Shown: piece after piece, positions 16,927-25,116 of the stretch
How the letters are laid out: each line of letters begins with the position of its first letter
Numbering within the stretch: the first letter of the stretch is position 1
DNA from: UBA5486 sp036744795
Lineage (GTDB): Bacteria; Bacillota; UBA4882; UBA10575
Length of the DNA: 64,000 nucleotides
Assembly (NCBI GenBank): GCA_036744795.1
Contig: DAIOHK010000007.1
Coordinates: forward strand, 1 to 64,000
Direction of reading: 5' to 3'
Made by a program: the position numbers and the translations under genes
The notes under the pieces: model-generated
The model's database searches: none
Seen by the model: only the letters and a program-made list of their open reading frames with translations
What the model was told of the DNA's origin: nothing

Positions 16927-18198
16927 ATGGGCATGACAATGACAGAAAAGATCCTGGCCGCCCACGCAGGAAAAGAACAGGTTGAACCGGGAGACTTAAT
17001 AAAAGCACGGGTTGATTTAGTCCTTGGTAATGATATTACTTCCCCGGTAGCAATTAGAGAGTTTGAAAAGATTGGTGTTAAGAAAGTTTTTGATCCTAAT
17101 GCTATTGCTTTGGTTCCCGATCATTTTACTCCAAACAAAGACATCAAATCAGCAGAACAAGCTAAAATGTTGAGAGAATTTGCCCGGAAATATGGAATAA
17201 CCCATTATTTTGAAGTAGGTAGAATGGGCATTGAACACTGCCTCCTTCCTGAACAAGGTTTAGTTGGCCCAGGCAATTTAATCATTGGAGCTGATTCTCA
17301 TACTTGTACCTATGGAGCACTCGGGGCCTTTTCTACCGGAGTAGGAAGTACTGATCTCGCCGCCGCCATGGCTTCAGGAGAAGTCTGGTTAAAAGTGCCT
17401 CCCAGTATCAAGTTACAGTATTACGGTTCGCTCCCGAATTGGGTGGGAGGAAAAGACTTAATACTTTATACTATCGGGCAAATCGGAGTTGATGGTGCCC
17501 TTTACTCCGCCCTAGAATTTACTGGAGAAACCATCTCTTCACTTACTATGGATGATCGCTTTACTATGGCAAATATGGCTATTGAAGCCGGTGCCAAAAA
17601 TGGGATCTTTCCAGTGGATGACAGAACACTGGAGTATATTAGAGAACGCTATCAAAAACCATATACCATCTATACTAGTGATCACGATGCCCATTATCAG
17701 CAGACTTACGAATGGGATCTCTCAAAGCTGGAGCCTCAGGTCGCTCTTCCTCACCTGCCTGAAAATTTAAAATCAGTCCGAGAATTAAGTAATATTTATA
17801 TTGATCAAGTAGTCATTGGTTCCTGTACCAACGGCCGGCTCAAAGATCTAAGGGAAGCAGCCCACCTCTTAAAGGGAAATAAAGTTCATCCGGATGTCCG
17901 CTTAATTATTATCCCGGGTACCCAAGAGATCTATCTCCAAGCTATGCGTGAAGGTCTCCTGGAGATTTTTGTCCAAGCTGGAGGAGTAGTCTCTACCCCT
18001 ACATGCGGTCCTTGTCTGGGTGGCCATATGGGTATCCTGGCTAAGGGAGAACGGGCCGTCGCTACCACCAACCGCAATTTTTTAGGCAGAATGGGCCACA
18101 CCGAAAGTGAAGTTTACCTCTCCGGTCCTCCTGTGGCCGCTGCTTCAGCTATTAAAGGACGGATTGCTCATCCTGAGGAGGTATTAAAGAATGATTAA
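16927..18198 (+). CDS. leuC: 3-isopropylmalate dehydratase large subunit
   Basis: Isomerises 2- to 3-isopropylmalate together with LeuD. The protein of about 423 residues is the shorter, aconitase-like form shared with homoaconitase-type enzymes. Iron-sulfur cysteines appear in ADSHTCTYGA, GSCTNGR and the later TCGPCLGGH segment. I start at ATG 16927, 8 bases after AAGGAAGG; a GTG at 16918 overlaps that site. The stop overlaps leuD by 8 bases. Homoaconitase activity is possible for this subtype, but leuB next door supports leucine. Confidence 0.92.
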   Translation: MGMTMTEKILAAHAGKEQVEPGDLIKARVDLVLGNDITSPVAIREFEKIGVKKVFDPNAIALVPDHFTPNKDIKSAEQAKMLREFARKYGITHYFEVGRMGIEHCLLPEQGLVGPGNLIIGADSHTCTYGALGAFSTGVGSTDLAAAMASGEVWLKVPPSIKLQYYGSLPNWVGGKDLILYTIGQIGVDGALYSALEFTGETISSLTMDDRFTMANMAIEAGAKNGIFPVDDRTLEYIRERYQKPYTIYTSDHDAHYQQTYEWDLSKLEPQVALPHLPENLKSVRELSNIYIDQVVIGSCTNGRLKDLREAAHLLKGNKVHPDVRLIIIPGTQEIYLQAMREGLLEIFVQAGGVVSTPTCGPCLGGHMGILAKGERAVATTNRNFLGRMGHTESEVYLSGPPVAAASAIKGRIAHPEEVLKND

Positions 18199-18697
18199 AG
18201 GTAAAGTCTGGAGTTTTGGTGATAATCTTAATACTGATCTAATCATTCCTGCTCGGTATTTAAATACATCCGATCCGAAAACTTTAGCCGAATATTGTCT
18301 GGAAGATGCACGACCGGGATTTGCTAAGCTTGTAAGTCCTGGTGAAATTATTGTAGCTGGAACTAATTTTGGCTGTGGGAGTTCGAGAGAACATGCCCCG
18401 CTTGCCATCAAATATGCCGGCATTGCTTGTGTAATTGCCGCTTCTTTTGCCCGGATCTTCTATCGTAATGCCCTTAATATCGGATTACCAATCCTGGAAT
18501 CGGAAGCAGCCAGCAAAGAAGTGAAAGAAGGGGAAATCCTCCAACTTAGTTTGGAGAAAGGTTTAATTATTAATCTCTCAACAGGCCGGACTTATCAAGC
18601 CAAACCATTCCCCTGTTTTATGCAAGAATTGATTGCCTCTGGTGGGCTCATCCCTTACCTTAGAAAAAACCTTGTCGAAAAAGAACTGGAGGTATAA
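18191..18697 (+). CDS. leuD: 3-isopropylmalate dehydratase small subunit
   Basis: Swivel-domain subunit of isopropylmalate isomerase, 168 residues. The GTNFGCGSSREHAP signature (near residues 58-71) binds substrate. It begins within leuC (8-base overlap) and is followed 2 bases later by leuB, a tightly coupled unit. Confidence 0.94.
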   Translation: MIKGKVWSFGDNLNTDLIIPARYLNTSDPKTLAEYCLEDARPGFAKLVSPGEIIVAGTNFGCGSSREHAPLAIKYAGIACVIAASFARIFYRNALNIGLPILESEAASKEVKEGEILQLSLEKGLIINLSTGRTYQAKPFPCFMQELIASGGLIPYLRKNLVEKELEV

Positions 18698-18699
18698 CC

Positions 18700-19776
18700 A
18701 TGTATAAAATAGCTGTTTTACCGGGCGATGGTATTGGCCGAGAAATCATTCCTGCTGCTGTAAATGTTTTTAAAAAAACAGGAGAACTATTTAAAATCGA
18801 TCTGGAAATAAACTATGGTCTGATCAGTGAAGATGCTTATATGCGTTATAACCATCCTCTTCCCCAAAAGACTTTGGAATTATGCCAAAAATCAGATGCA
18901 ATTCTTCTTGGCGCAATTGGAAGTCCAAAAATGGATAGTTTGCCCCCGGATATAAGACCAGAGAGAGCTGCTTTACTTCCGCTCAGAAAACAACTGGGGC
19001 TTTTTGCTAACCTGCGGCCGGTCACTATTTACCCTGAGCTAATTCCCTCTTCCCCCTTTAAAAAGGAGGTTATTGAAAAGGTAGATCTTTTAGTCGTCCG
19101 GGAATTAACTGGTGGCCTTTATTTTGGGAAAAAATCCCGTGAAATAATGTTTAATGGCGAAGAAGTAGCTATCGATATTTTAGAATACTCAACAGTAGAA
19201 ATTAGGAGGATCCTCCGTTTTGCCTTTGAAGCAGCCAGAAAGCGGAGAAAAAAGGTAACCTCTGTTGATAAAGCTAATGTTTTAATCAGTTCTCAATTAT
19301 GGCGTGAAACTGTGGAAGAAATAAAGGAAGAATACCCAGATGTCTTTTTAGAACATATGTATGTAGATAATTGCGCCATGCAATTAGTTAAAAATCCAGC
19401 CCAATTTGATGTACTGGTTACTGAAAATATGTTTGGCGATATTCTTACTGACCAAGCTTCAGTTCTAGGTGGTTCCCTAGGTATGCTCCCTTCGGCAAGT
19501 CTGGGAGGAAAAACAGCCCTTTACGAACCTGCACATGGTTCAGCCCCTGATATTGCCGGAAAAAACCAGGCAAACCCTTTGGCTACGATTCTTTCTACCG
19601 CCCTATTGTATCGTTTTTCCTTTAAAAGAGAAGATGCGGCTCAAGCCATTGAAAAAGCTGTAGCCTCTGTCTTAAAAGAAGGCTATCGAACTTTTGATCT
19701 TTACACAGAAGAAGCAATTTTAGTCGGAACAAAAGAAATGGGCGAACTGGTCACCAGTTTTTTAGAAATTCCCTAA
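18700..19776 (+). CDS. leuB: 3-isopropylmalate dehydrogenase
   Basis: NAD-dependent oxidative decarboxylation that gives 2-ketoisocaproate. The 358-residue protein has the family features: LPGDGIGREI at the N-terminus, the RELTGGLYFG loop, the Mg-binding VTENMFGDILTD stretch and the AHGSAPDIAGKN signature. No leuA is adjacent in this window, so the first step must be encoded elsewhere. The 279 bases after leuB hold no clear gene or strong terminator that I can support. Confidence 0.95.
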   Translation: MYKIAVLPGDGIGREIIPAAVNVFKKTGELFKIDLEINYGLISEDAYMRYNHPLPQKTLELCQKSDAILLGAIGSPKMDSLPPDIRPERAALLPLRKQLGLFANLRPVTIYPELIPSSPFKKEVIEKVDLLVVRELTGGLYFGKKSREIMFNGEEVAIDILEYSTVEIRRILRFAFEAARKRRKKVTSVDKANVLISSQLWRETVEEIKEEYPDVFLEHMYVDNCAMQLVKNPAQFDVLVTENMFGDILTDQASVLGGSLGMLPSASLGGKTALYEPAHGSAPDIAGKNQANPLATILSTALLYRFSFKREDAAQAIEKAVASVLKEGYRTFDLYTEEAILVGTKEMGELVTSFLEIP

Positions 19777-20055
19777 TTTCCTTTTGAGCATTAGTACCCC
19801 TTTTTTTCCATCTTCATATACTAAATACAGGGAAGGCCTTTTACTTTCTTTTATTCTATTTTCGATTTACCTTCAAAATGGCTTTAATTGATCCAGACCA
19901 AATTAAAACATTCTTGATTATAGCCAATGTTTTAATTATTGTACCTGGATAAGACCAAATTTCTAATTTCCCAATCTAAGGCTAGAAATGGGACCCACTG
20001 GACCTAGTGAGATCAGGTCGGAATAAATCTAATGAAGTCGGGAAGGGGGATCAGA

Positions 20056-20415
20056 GTGGAAAGGGAAAAAGTAATTCAATTGTTGGTGGATAAAAAATGG
20101 ACTACAGAAAATATTTATTTTTTAGGAAGCGGGTTCCTTTACCACCTGGCCTACCCAGTAGAAGTAATCGAACCCCAACTTCTGGTTGATCTTCAAAGCA
20201 AACTAATACCCCCCGGAATAGAGATGGAGGTGATCTTTAGAACAGAACAAGAATGGAAAAGGATCGCCTTAGCTGAATTAGAGAATTTTTTTGACTTTCA
20301 GACTTTTATCCGCCTTGAATTTAGACTGCTACATTCTCCACCTTCTTTAAAAACAATAAAATACTTTCCTGATAACGGATATCTATTACAATATAAAAAA
20401 CGAAACCGCCTTTAA
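20056..20415 (+). CDS. Hypothetical protein, 119 residues
   Basis: I do not recognise this protein. It is soluble-looking, with no signal peptide or membrane segment, and combines an N-terminal basic/acidic helix (REKVIQLLVDKKW) with aromatic-rich middle segments. I prefer the GTG at 20056 because AAGGGGG lies 7 bases upstream; an ATG at 20032 would add eight residues and precedes that site. The terminator stem begins within the last codons. It stands alone between leuB and ftsE. Coding is supported by the ribosome binding site and the terminator, not by homology. Confidence 0.5.
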   Translation: MEREKVIQLLVDKKWTTENIYFLGSGFLYHLAYPVEVIEPQLLVDLQSKLIPPGIEMEVIFRTEQEWKRIALAELENFFDFQTFIRLEFRLLHSPPSLKTIKYFPDNGYLLQYKKRNRL

Positions 20416-20434
20416 ATAGGTGGTTTCGTTTTTG
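20396..20434 (+). terminator. Intrinsic terminator overlapping the hypothetical gene end
   Basis: CGAAACCGCCT (20401-20411) pairs with AGGTGGTTTCG (20418-20428) with one mismatch-type wobble, flanked by A and T tracts, so it could act in both directions. Confidence 0.8.
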
Positions 20435-20451
20435 CGGACTTCAATATTGTC

Positions 20452-20580
20452 GATTCACCCGCCCTTGATTTGCATTACTTCGTAATACTGTCGATGGGCG
20501 GCGTAAACGACTTGTTGATTCACCTGACTTTGATTTAGATGCTTCGCGATGTCTGTAGGTAGCCAGCGTGAACAACTACC
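20452..20580 (-). repeat. Dispersed repeat family 3, two tandem units
   Basis: Two related units of about 65 bases lie head to tail: 20452-20516 and 20517-20580. Unit one forms an outer stem CCGCCC (20459-20464) with GGGCGG (20496-20501) and an inner hairpin ATTAC-TTC-GTAAT (20474-20486). Unit two keeps the layout with different bases. On the minus strand the apical loop is GAA. Related single units lie at 31378-31434 and 61747-61806. Confidence 0.75.
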
Positions 20581-20664
20581 TAATTTATGACTGGAATTAC
20601 CTGAAGGAGATTATATTAGCCCTGTCGAATAAATTACAGATAATACATAAGAGGTGTATAAGCT

Positions 20665-21351
20665 TTGATTCTAGCCAAAGACCTAACTAAAATCTATAGT
20701 AACGGGGTAGTAGCTTTAGATAGATTATCTCTTTCCGTTGATAAAGGAGAATTTGTTTTTTTAGTTGGACCCAGTGGTGCTGGTAAAAGCACCTTTTTAA
20801 GCATGATAATCCGCCGTGAACTGCCAACCTCCGGTTTCCTAACAGTTAACCGGCAACATGTTGCTTTACTCAAAAAAAATGAAATAGCTTTTTTACGCCG
20901 GAGTATCGGTGTTATTTTTCAAGACTATAAATTATTACCCAATAAAACTGTTTATGAAAACATCTCTTTTGCCCTGGAAGTAATAGAAACCAGTTCCAGA
21001 GAGATTAAAAAAAGGGTTTATTCAGTTCTAGAACTGGTTGGTTTACTTAATAAAGCTAGAGTTTTTCCCTCAGAATTATCTGGTGGAGAACAACAAAGAG
21101 TTTGTTTAGCTCGTGCTCTTGTAAATAAACCTCTTCTCTTACTTGCCGATGAACCCACCGGTAACCTTGACCCTGAAACTTCTTGGGGAATTATGGAGTT
21201 GTTGAAGGAAGTAAATAAACGGGGTACTACCATTTTAATGGCTACTCATAATCGAGAAATTGTTGATAATTTACGTAAAAGAGTACTTGCTCTAGAAAAA
21301 GGAAAACTTGTCCGCGATACCATGAAGGGAGGGTATAATCTTGAAGCCTAA
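20665..21351 (+). CDS. ftsE: Cell division ATP-binding protein FtsE
   Basis: ABC-type ATPase that with FtsX controls peptidoglycan hydrolases. The 228-residue protein has Walker A GPSGAGKST, the LSGGEQQR signature and Walker B LLLADEPTG followed by the H-loop ATH. The start is TTG at 20665 after an AGAGGTG site. It overlaps ftsX by 11 bases. The protease and deacetylase genes downstream also concern the envelope. In sporulating Firmicutes FtsEX also affects entry into sporulation. Confidence 0.94.
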   Translation: MILAKDLTKIYSNGVVALDRLSLSVDKGEFVFLVGPSGAGKSTFLSMIIRRELPTSGFLTVNRQHVALLKKNEIAFLRRSIGVIFQDYKLLPNKTVYENISFALEVIETSSREIKKRVYSVLELVGLLNKARVFPSELSGGEQQRVCLARALVNKPLLLLADEPTGNLDPETSWGIMELLKEVNKRGTTILMATHNREIVDNLRKRVLALEKGKLVRDTMKGGYNLEA

Positions 21352-22213
21352 AACTTTCTGCTACTTCCTTCATGAAGCATTTTTGGGGATTTTAAGGAAC
21401 AGTTTAATGTCTTTAGCAGCAATCGGAATTATTTCTATTGCCCTTTTTTTGTTTGGGCTTTTTTACCTTTTTTCTGTCAATATCCAGCACCTAGGTGCCC
21501 TAGCCTGGGACAAAATAGAGGTTAGAGTCTTTCTTAAACAAGATGTCAGTAATCCGAGTGAAATTAAAGAGAAGCTTACCCGTATTCCTGGTGTAAAAGA
21601 TGTTAAATTTATTCCAAAAAAAGATGGTGCAGCCGCCCTCGAAAGATTGTTGGGGAACAAAAACCTCTTTACTAATGATGATAATCCTTTACCTGATTGT
21701 TTTCATCTCTCGCCAACTGAAAAAGCTGATATTGACGAGATTACCCGTTTAGCATCCACGATCCCTGGAGTGGAAGAAATAGTTTACGGTCAAAACTTCG
21801 TTAAATTTATTAAAATTCTAATTCGTCTGGTCTTTATCATGGGTTTTGTTATGATGATTTTTATGGCATTAGCAGTTTTATATATGGTAATCAATACTAT
21901 TCAGCTTACTGTTTATGCTCGACGGACTGAGATCGAGATTATGAAATTGGTAGGAGCAACTAATTCTTTTGTTCGCTGGCCTTTTTTGCTGGAAGGAATC
22001 TTCTTAGGTATTTCCGGTGCATTTCTAGCTGTGCTTCTTTTAACCAAGGGTTATGGTTTTCTCTTGGCTAAGCTTGGTAAATTAGATATTTATATCCCTT
22101 TATTACAATGTACAGAAGTAAATCAACCTCTAATCATTTCTCTTTTTGCCATGGGAATTTTCTTTGGCGGAACCGGTAGCCTCTTTTCCCTCCAAAGATA
22201 TCTTAAGGTTTAA
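21341..22213 (+). CDS. ftsX: Cell division permease FtsX
   Basis: Membrane partner of FtsE, 290 residues, with four membrane segments: one near residues 20-45, and three in the C-terminal half (about 160-190, 215-240, 258-280). The large extracytoplasmic loop (about 50-155) would contact a hydrolase partner. The start is TTG at 21341, 7 bases after AAGGGAGGG, inside the end of ftsE. A 264-base gap with an inverted repeat separates it from the ctpA-like gene. Confidence 0.92.
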   Translation: MKPKTFCYFLHEAFLGILRNSLMSLAAIGIISIALFLFGLFYLFSVNIQHLGALAWDKIEVRVFLKQDVSNPSEIKEKLTRIPGVKDVKFIPKKDGAAALERLLGNKNLFTNDDNPLPDCFHLSPTEKADIDEITRLASTIPGVEEIVYGQNFVKFIKILIRLVFIMGFVMMIFMALAVLYMVINTIQLTVYARRTEIEIMKLVGATNSFVRWPFLLEGIFLGISGAFLAVLLLTKGYGFLLAKLGKLDIYIPLLQCTEVNQPLIISLFAMGIFFGGTGSLFSLQRYLKV

Positions 22214-22320
22214 GTTATATCCGTTCTCGCCCACTCATATGCTCTTAAAGAAAAATATTTATCGAGTAAGGAGATTGCATATCAACCAAAACAATATAGT
22301 ATATTCCCTTTATTTGAGGA

Positions 22321-22397
22321 GATTCTCTAATTTACAAAGAAACCCCTTCCATCAGAATATATTCTAATGGACCTAAAAATGTAAAGATTAGAGAATC
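22321..22397. repeat. Long-range inverted repeat upstream of the S41 protease gene
   Basis: GATTCTCTAATTTACA (22321-22336) is nearly the reverse complement of the segment 22380-22397, with a 2-base difference in the middle and about 43 bases between arms. There is no T run after it, so it is not a typical terminator. Nature unknown. Confidence 0.5.
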
Positions 22398-22477
22398 CTA
22401 ATAGGGTAATCAATCTTTAGAGTTGAATCTATGCATTTTCTTACGGTACAAAAGATACGGGTAAAGGAGCGAATAAT

Positions 22478-23719
22478 GTGGGCAAGATCTCCAGGCACCG
22501 GCTTATTTCCACGGTTTCTATCTGGATGATGCTTATCCTTTTTTTTGGTTTGGGGTTTGGATTTTCACGTGGTTATTACCGGGATTCTCTTCTTGCTTTA
22601 CAGATTATTCCTGTTCTTAAATTCAAATATTTAGAGCCCTTAAGTGCTACCCGTCTTTTCCTAAGCTACCTGCAGAAGGGGAATGTTCCAGAACTGCTTA
22701 AATCACTAGGGGATCCCTATACCAAGTATCTTAATGAAAAAGAATATGTTTTACTTCTTGAGGAAAATAAAGGAAGTTATGGTGGCGTTGGAATTTATCT
22801 TGAATATAAAAATGAAGAACTGATAATTTTTAAACCAATGAAAAATTCTCCTGCCGATCGAGCTGGACTAATACCAGGCGACCGCATTATTGCTATTGAT
22901 CACCAACCCACAACAGAGATGTCCAAAGAAATTGCCATAACAAAAATTTTAGGTCCTCCTGGTAGTGCTGTACTCCTTACCATTAAACGTGGACCAGATA
23001 TTAATCCTGTGGTCAAGAATATTACTTTAACCAGGACAATAATCGATCCTTCTATAGAATGGGAGATCAAAATTGACCCGGTTGCCGGGAAAATTGGTTG
23101 GATTAATCTTACTCAGTTTAGTGAAAAAACCGCTCAAGATCTAGCTAAAGCTTTACAAGCATTTTCCAGGGAAAAAGTTTTCGGTATTATTTTGGATCTT
23201 CGTTATAATCCCGGGGGACTATTAATTTCCGCTGTTGAGGTCGCCAGTCAATTAATTCAGAATGGTTCTGATCTTCCTATTGTCTCCTTAAAATATCAGA
23301 ATCAAAAAGAAGAAACTTTTGTTGCCTACCCTAATCCCCATCGTTCTCTTCCTCCCCTGGTACTACTAGTTAATGAATGGAGTGCCAGTTCCTCAGAGAT
23401 TGTAGCTGGCGCGGTTAAAGATCTTAAAGCCGGCATTTTAGTTGGGAATACTACTTTTGGTAAGGGTCTAGTCCAAGATGTTATTCCCCTACCGACCGGA
23501 GGAGCCCTTTATTTAACCGTTGCTACCTATTTAACCTCTGGAGGCAATTATATTCACAAAAAAGGAATTCCTCCGGATGTTATCGTTTCTGATGAAAACA
23601 AAAGCACAAGCGATAAAATTGATTTTAATCTTCAGCAAAAAATTGATTTACAACAAGAAGAAGTTGCTATTCAGGTTTTGAGAAAATTAATCCACTCTAC
23701 ACGAAAGCCAGCTGCTTAA
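22478..23719 (+). CDS. C-terminal processing (S41) peptidase
   Basis: A membrane-anchored CtpA/CtpB-type serine protease of 413 residues. An N-terminal membrane segment (about residues 14-31) is followed by a PDZ domain (about 95-180) and the tail-specific protease domain. The catalytic Ser lies in SASSSEIVAG and the Lys in TFGKGLVQ. The start is GTG at 22478 after AAAGGAGCG; an overlapping ATG is out of frame. In sporulating Firmicutes, CtpB-type enzymes cut SpoIVFA during sporulation and sit near ftsEX; that role here is inferred. Confidence 0.9.
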   Translation: MGKISRHRLISTVSIWMMLILFFGLGFGFSRGYYRDSLLALQIIPVLKFKYLEPLSATRLFLSYLQKGNVPELLKSLGDPYTKYLNEKEYVLLLEENKGSYGGVGIYLEYKNEELIIFKPMKNSPADRAGLIPGDRIIAIDHQPTTEMSKEIAITKILGPPGSAVLLTIKRGPDINPVVKNITLTRTIIDPSIEWEIKIDPVAGKIGWINLTQFSEKTAQDLAKALQAFSREKVFGIILDLRYNPGGLLISAVEVASQLIQNGSDLPIVSLKYQNQKEETFVAYPNPHRSLPPLVLLVNEWSASSSEIVAGAVKDLKAGILVGNTTFGKGLVQDVIPLPTGGALYLTVATYLTSGGNYIHKKGIPPDVIVSDENKSTSDKIDFNLQQKIDLQQEEVAIQVLRKLIHSTRKPAA

Positions 23720-23751
23720 GGTTATCTGCTTGGTAACCTTTGATCTTAACC

Positions 23752-23790
23752 AAGCCGGTTGATTTGGGCACAAGCCAACCGGCTTTTTTG
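23752..23790 (+). terminator. Intrinsic terminator after the S41 protease gene
   Basis: AAGCCGGTTG (23752-23761) pairs perfectly with CAACCGGCTT (23776-23785), followed by a T run. It argues for starting the next gene at 23809, downstream of the stem. Confidence 0.85.
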
Positions 23791-23808
23791 TTGAATGGGG
23801 TGATCAAT

Positions 23809-24786
23809 ATGAATCCTCTGTCCCAGGTAAATAACAACTCAACCCATAAACCGATCCCTTTACGCATAGGTTTCCACCTTTTATTGGTTCTTTTTTTTCT
23901 AATTGAAACTATATTATTTTTAACCATTGAACTGCCTCGATTTTCAACATTTACTATAACCCTTGATTCCCCCTTAATGAGTTTTATTGAACTAGATGGA
24001 AACAACAAAGAAGATTTTCCAAGCCAATATTGTTTCCCAAATACTGGTAACTGGTTTTTACCAAAAAAAAGGCCTCTTCCTTTTATTCCTCGCCGTGAAG
24101 AGAATAAGTATCCTCTAAAACCTAAAAAGCGACCTAAAATTGCTATTATTATTGATGATCTTGGTTTTGTACGTCAACCCACTGAAGATTTTTGGGAACT
24201 AAAGATTCCCCTGACTTTTTCCATTCTTCCCTGGGGTAAATACTCTCAACTCCATGCTGTTCAAGCTCTGGAAAATAATCAACAGGTTATGCTTCACCTA
24301 CCTTTAGAACCGATCGATGCTTCCATTAATCCCGGACCAGGAGCAATTCTTGGGACTTATTCTTCAGAAGAAGCTTTGGAACAACTACACCTCAATTTTG
24401 AGACCATACCGGGAATTATTGGTGTTAATAATCATATGGGTTCTAAAGGCACCCAGGATCCTGAGTTAATGCGTTTAATTTTGAAAGAAGTAAAAAACAG
24501 AGGTTTATTTTTCATCGATAGCATGACTATCAACTCTTCAATTGCTAATAAAATTGCAGAAAAATTACGAGTTCCAGTTGCAAACCGAGATGTTTTTCTA
24601 GATGGTGAAGGAGTAGAAGGTATCCGATTGCAAATTAACCGGTTGATTGAGATAGCCTTAATACAAGGATCAGCAATCGGTATTGCCCACTCCCGTCCTG
24701 GAGTGGCTAAAGAACTCGCTAAATGTCTTCCCCTTTGCGAAAAAGCCCGGGTAGAACTAGTTTACGTTTCCGAACTTGTTAAATAA
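23809..24786 (+). CDS. Divergent polysaccharide deacetylase family protein
   Basis: A protein of about 325 residues with one N-terminal membrane segment (about residues 22-42) and an extracytoplasmic deacetylase-like domain that begins at IAIIIDDLGF. The pattern MLHLPLEP and the GVNNHMGSKGT segment are typical of the divergent polysaccharide deacetylase family (YibQ-like). It likely acts on a cell-wall or surface polysaccharide; substrate unknown. The ATG at 23809 follows GGGGTGATC. The position after ftsEX and the protease fits a cell-envelope role. Confidence 0.83.
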   Translation: MNPLSQVNNNSTHKPIPLRIGFHLLLVLFFLIETILFLTIELPRFSTFTITLDSPLMSFIELDGNNKEDFPSQYCFPNTGNWFLPKKRPLPFIPRREENKYPLKPKKRPKIAIIIDDLGFVRQPTEDFWELKIPLTFSILPWGKYSQLHAVQALENNQQVMLHLPLEPIDASINPGPGAILGTYSSEEALEQLHLNFETIPGIIGVNNHMGSKGTQDPELMRLILKEVKNRGLFFIDSMTINSSIANKIAEKLRVPVANRDVFLDGEGVEGIRLQINRLIEIALIQGSAIGIAHSRPGVAKELAKCLPLCEKARVELVYVSELVK

Positions 24787-25036
24787 GGACTTGCATATTC
24801 AATTATTATATTTTAACAACAATATTTTGATAGCCTCCTAGGAATTCTTTAATTTCTATTTTGAAATTAAATCATATTATATTTCTATTCAAGTATTTCC
24901 GGAAATTAAACAATTACCGCGAATATATTTTAAACAATCTATAATTATACCAAAGGTAATTATGTAGCTTTTCCATTTAACAAACTTAGTTTTAATCTTT
25001 TTTTAAAAGGGTTTCCTTTTTTTCTGTAGAATACCA

Positions 25037-25050
25037 CGAATGTATGTTCG
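25037..25050. promoter_or_regulatory. LexA (SOS) box upstream of uvrB
   Basis: The 14-mer CGAATGTATGTTCG differs at one base from the Gram-positive LexA consensus CGAAC-N4-GTTCG. A TATAAT at 25075-25080 follows, and the box sits at about the -35 position, so repressor would block the promoter. The rest of the 330-base gap after 24786 is AT-rich and holds a partial family-1 repeat near 24800-24840. Confidence 0.8.
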
Positions 25051-25116
25051 ATAGAAAAGCAAGCACTTTTTTAGTATAATATAATATTATGTAAACTTTT
25101 TATTGGGGATGATCTA

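Noticed and set aside
20452..20580. Possible CRISPR array or integron attC sites from the tandem units.
   Set aside because: Only two diverged units with no constant repeat and unique spacer pattern, no cas genes or integrase nearby.
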